Positions 63,776-64,000 of a stretch of 64,000 nt of DNA are shown here, piece by piece. This DNA comes from Trebouxia sp. TZW2008. Its lineage: Eukaryota > Chlorophyta > Trebouxiophyceae > Trebouxiales > Trebouxiaceae. The notes under the pieces are model-generated. The model made no database searches and was not told the origin of the DNA. It was given only the letters and a program-made list of their open reading frames with translations. The stretch is taken from assembly GCA_002118135.1 (NCBI GenBank), contig BDIU01000016.1, positions 248,001 to 312,000 on the forward strand, read 5' to 3'. Each line of letters opens with the position of its first letter. Within the stretch, counting starts at the first letter, position 1. A program made the translations under genes and the position numbers.

Positions 63776-64000
63776 ACAAATATCTGCTGCTAAAGTCTTG
63801 CCTGGAAACGCCAAGACCTGGAAACGCCAAGATGGTGTATTTCAAAGCAAAATCAATGTCACCAGACAATATGACCTGCTGCTAATGTCTTTACTTTGCA
63901 ATGCTGTATCAATGCATCACAGATCAATGGCAGAGCTACTGAAAGTAAACACCGGATCTGTTGTCAAATCCAGTGGGCATTGACATGTGATGATGCAGCA

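Noticed and set aside
63498..63983. Long open frames encoding poly-Gln, poly-Leu, poly-Ser or poly-Ala
   Set aside because: They are all readings of the CAG satellite in different frames, without flanking homology.

Overview
The window looks like nuclear DNA of an intron-rich eukaryote, most probably a green alga (perhaps a trebouxiophyte; the class is a guess). Coding capacity is split into short exons of 70-300 bases with GT-AG introns (one GC-AG). The recognisable proteins are eukaryotic: a mitochondrial pyruvate carrier, a BRCT-containing family X DNA polymerase, MYB and bZIP transcription factors and a plant-type NRAMP. No bacterial operons, Shine-Dalgarno sites or CRISPR arrays are visible. 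All spliced models were assembled by hand from splice sites and phase consistency and are not transcript-verified.

Layout from left to right. 1-4300: an unresolved minus-strand gene, probably a membrane protein. 5331-15733 (+): a complete 10-exon NRAMP metal transporter (578 aa). 17020-17800 (+): a 2-exon mitochondrial pyruvate carrier (130 aa). 19272-21351 (-): a 4-exon CREST/TMEM8-like membrane protein. 21567-23430 (-): a truncated duplicate of the 3' half of a GDPD gene. 24249-27025: unidentified two-exon coding units on both strands. 28057-32598 (-): an intact 6-exon glycerophosphodiester phosphodiesterase (465 aa). 33436-43605 (-): a 15-exon BRCT plus PolX polymerase (588 aa) with Pol mu/TdT-type active-site motifs. 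44342-54877 (-): a large MYB-repeat protein. 56515-60627 (-): a 4-exon bZIP factor. 62395 to the right edge (-): the last exon of an armadillo-type gene. The genes have unrelated housekeeping or regulatory roles and do not form a pathway.

The most striking feature is shared by nearly every gene. At many splice junctions one edge of the exon, with adjoining intron, has been copied two to about nine times in tandem inside the neighbouring intron. Tail copies (exon 3' end plus donor) lie downstream and head copies (acceptor plus exon 5' end) lie upstream. Many copies keep their AG or GT dinucleotides, but others carry stops or indels. Some arrays show higher-order periodicity, and one copy is inverted. 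This junction-centred tandem duplication explains most of the intron length here and is the main candidate for something undescribed. Other repeats are a small TIR element family in the MYB introns, LINE 3'-end fragments, satellites and hairpins.
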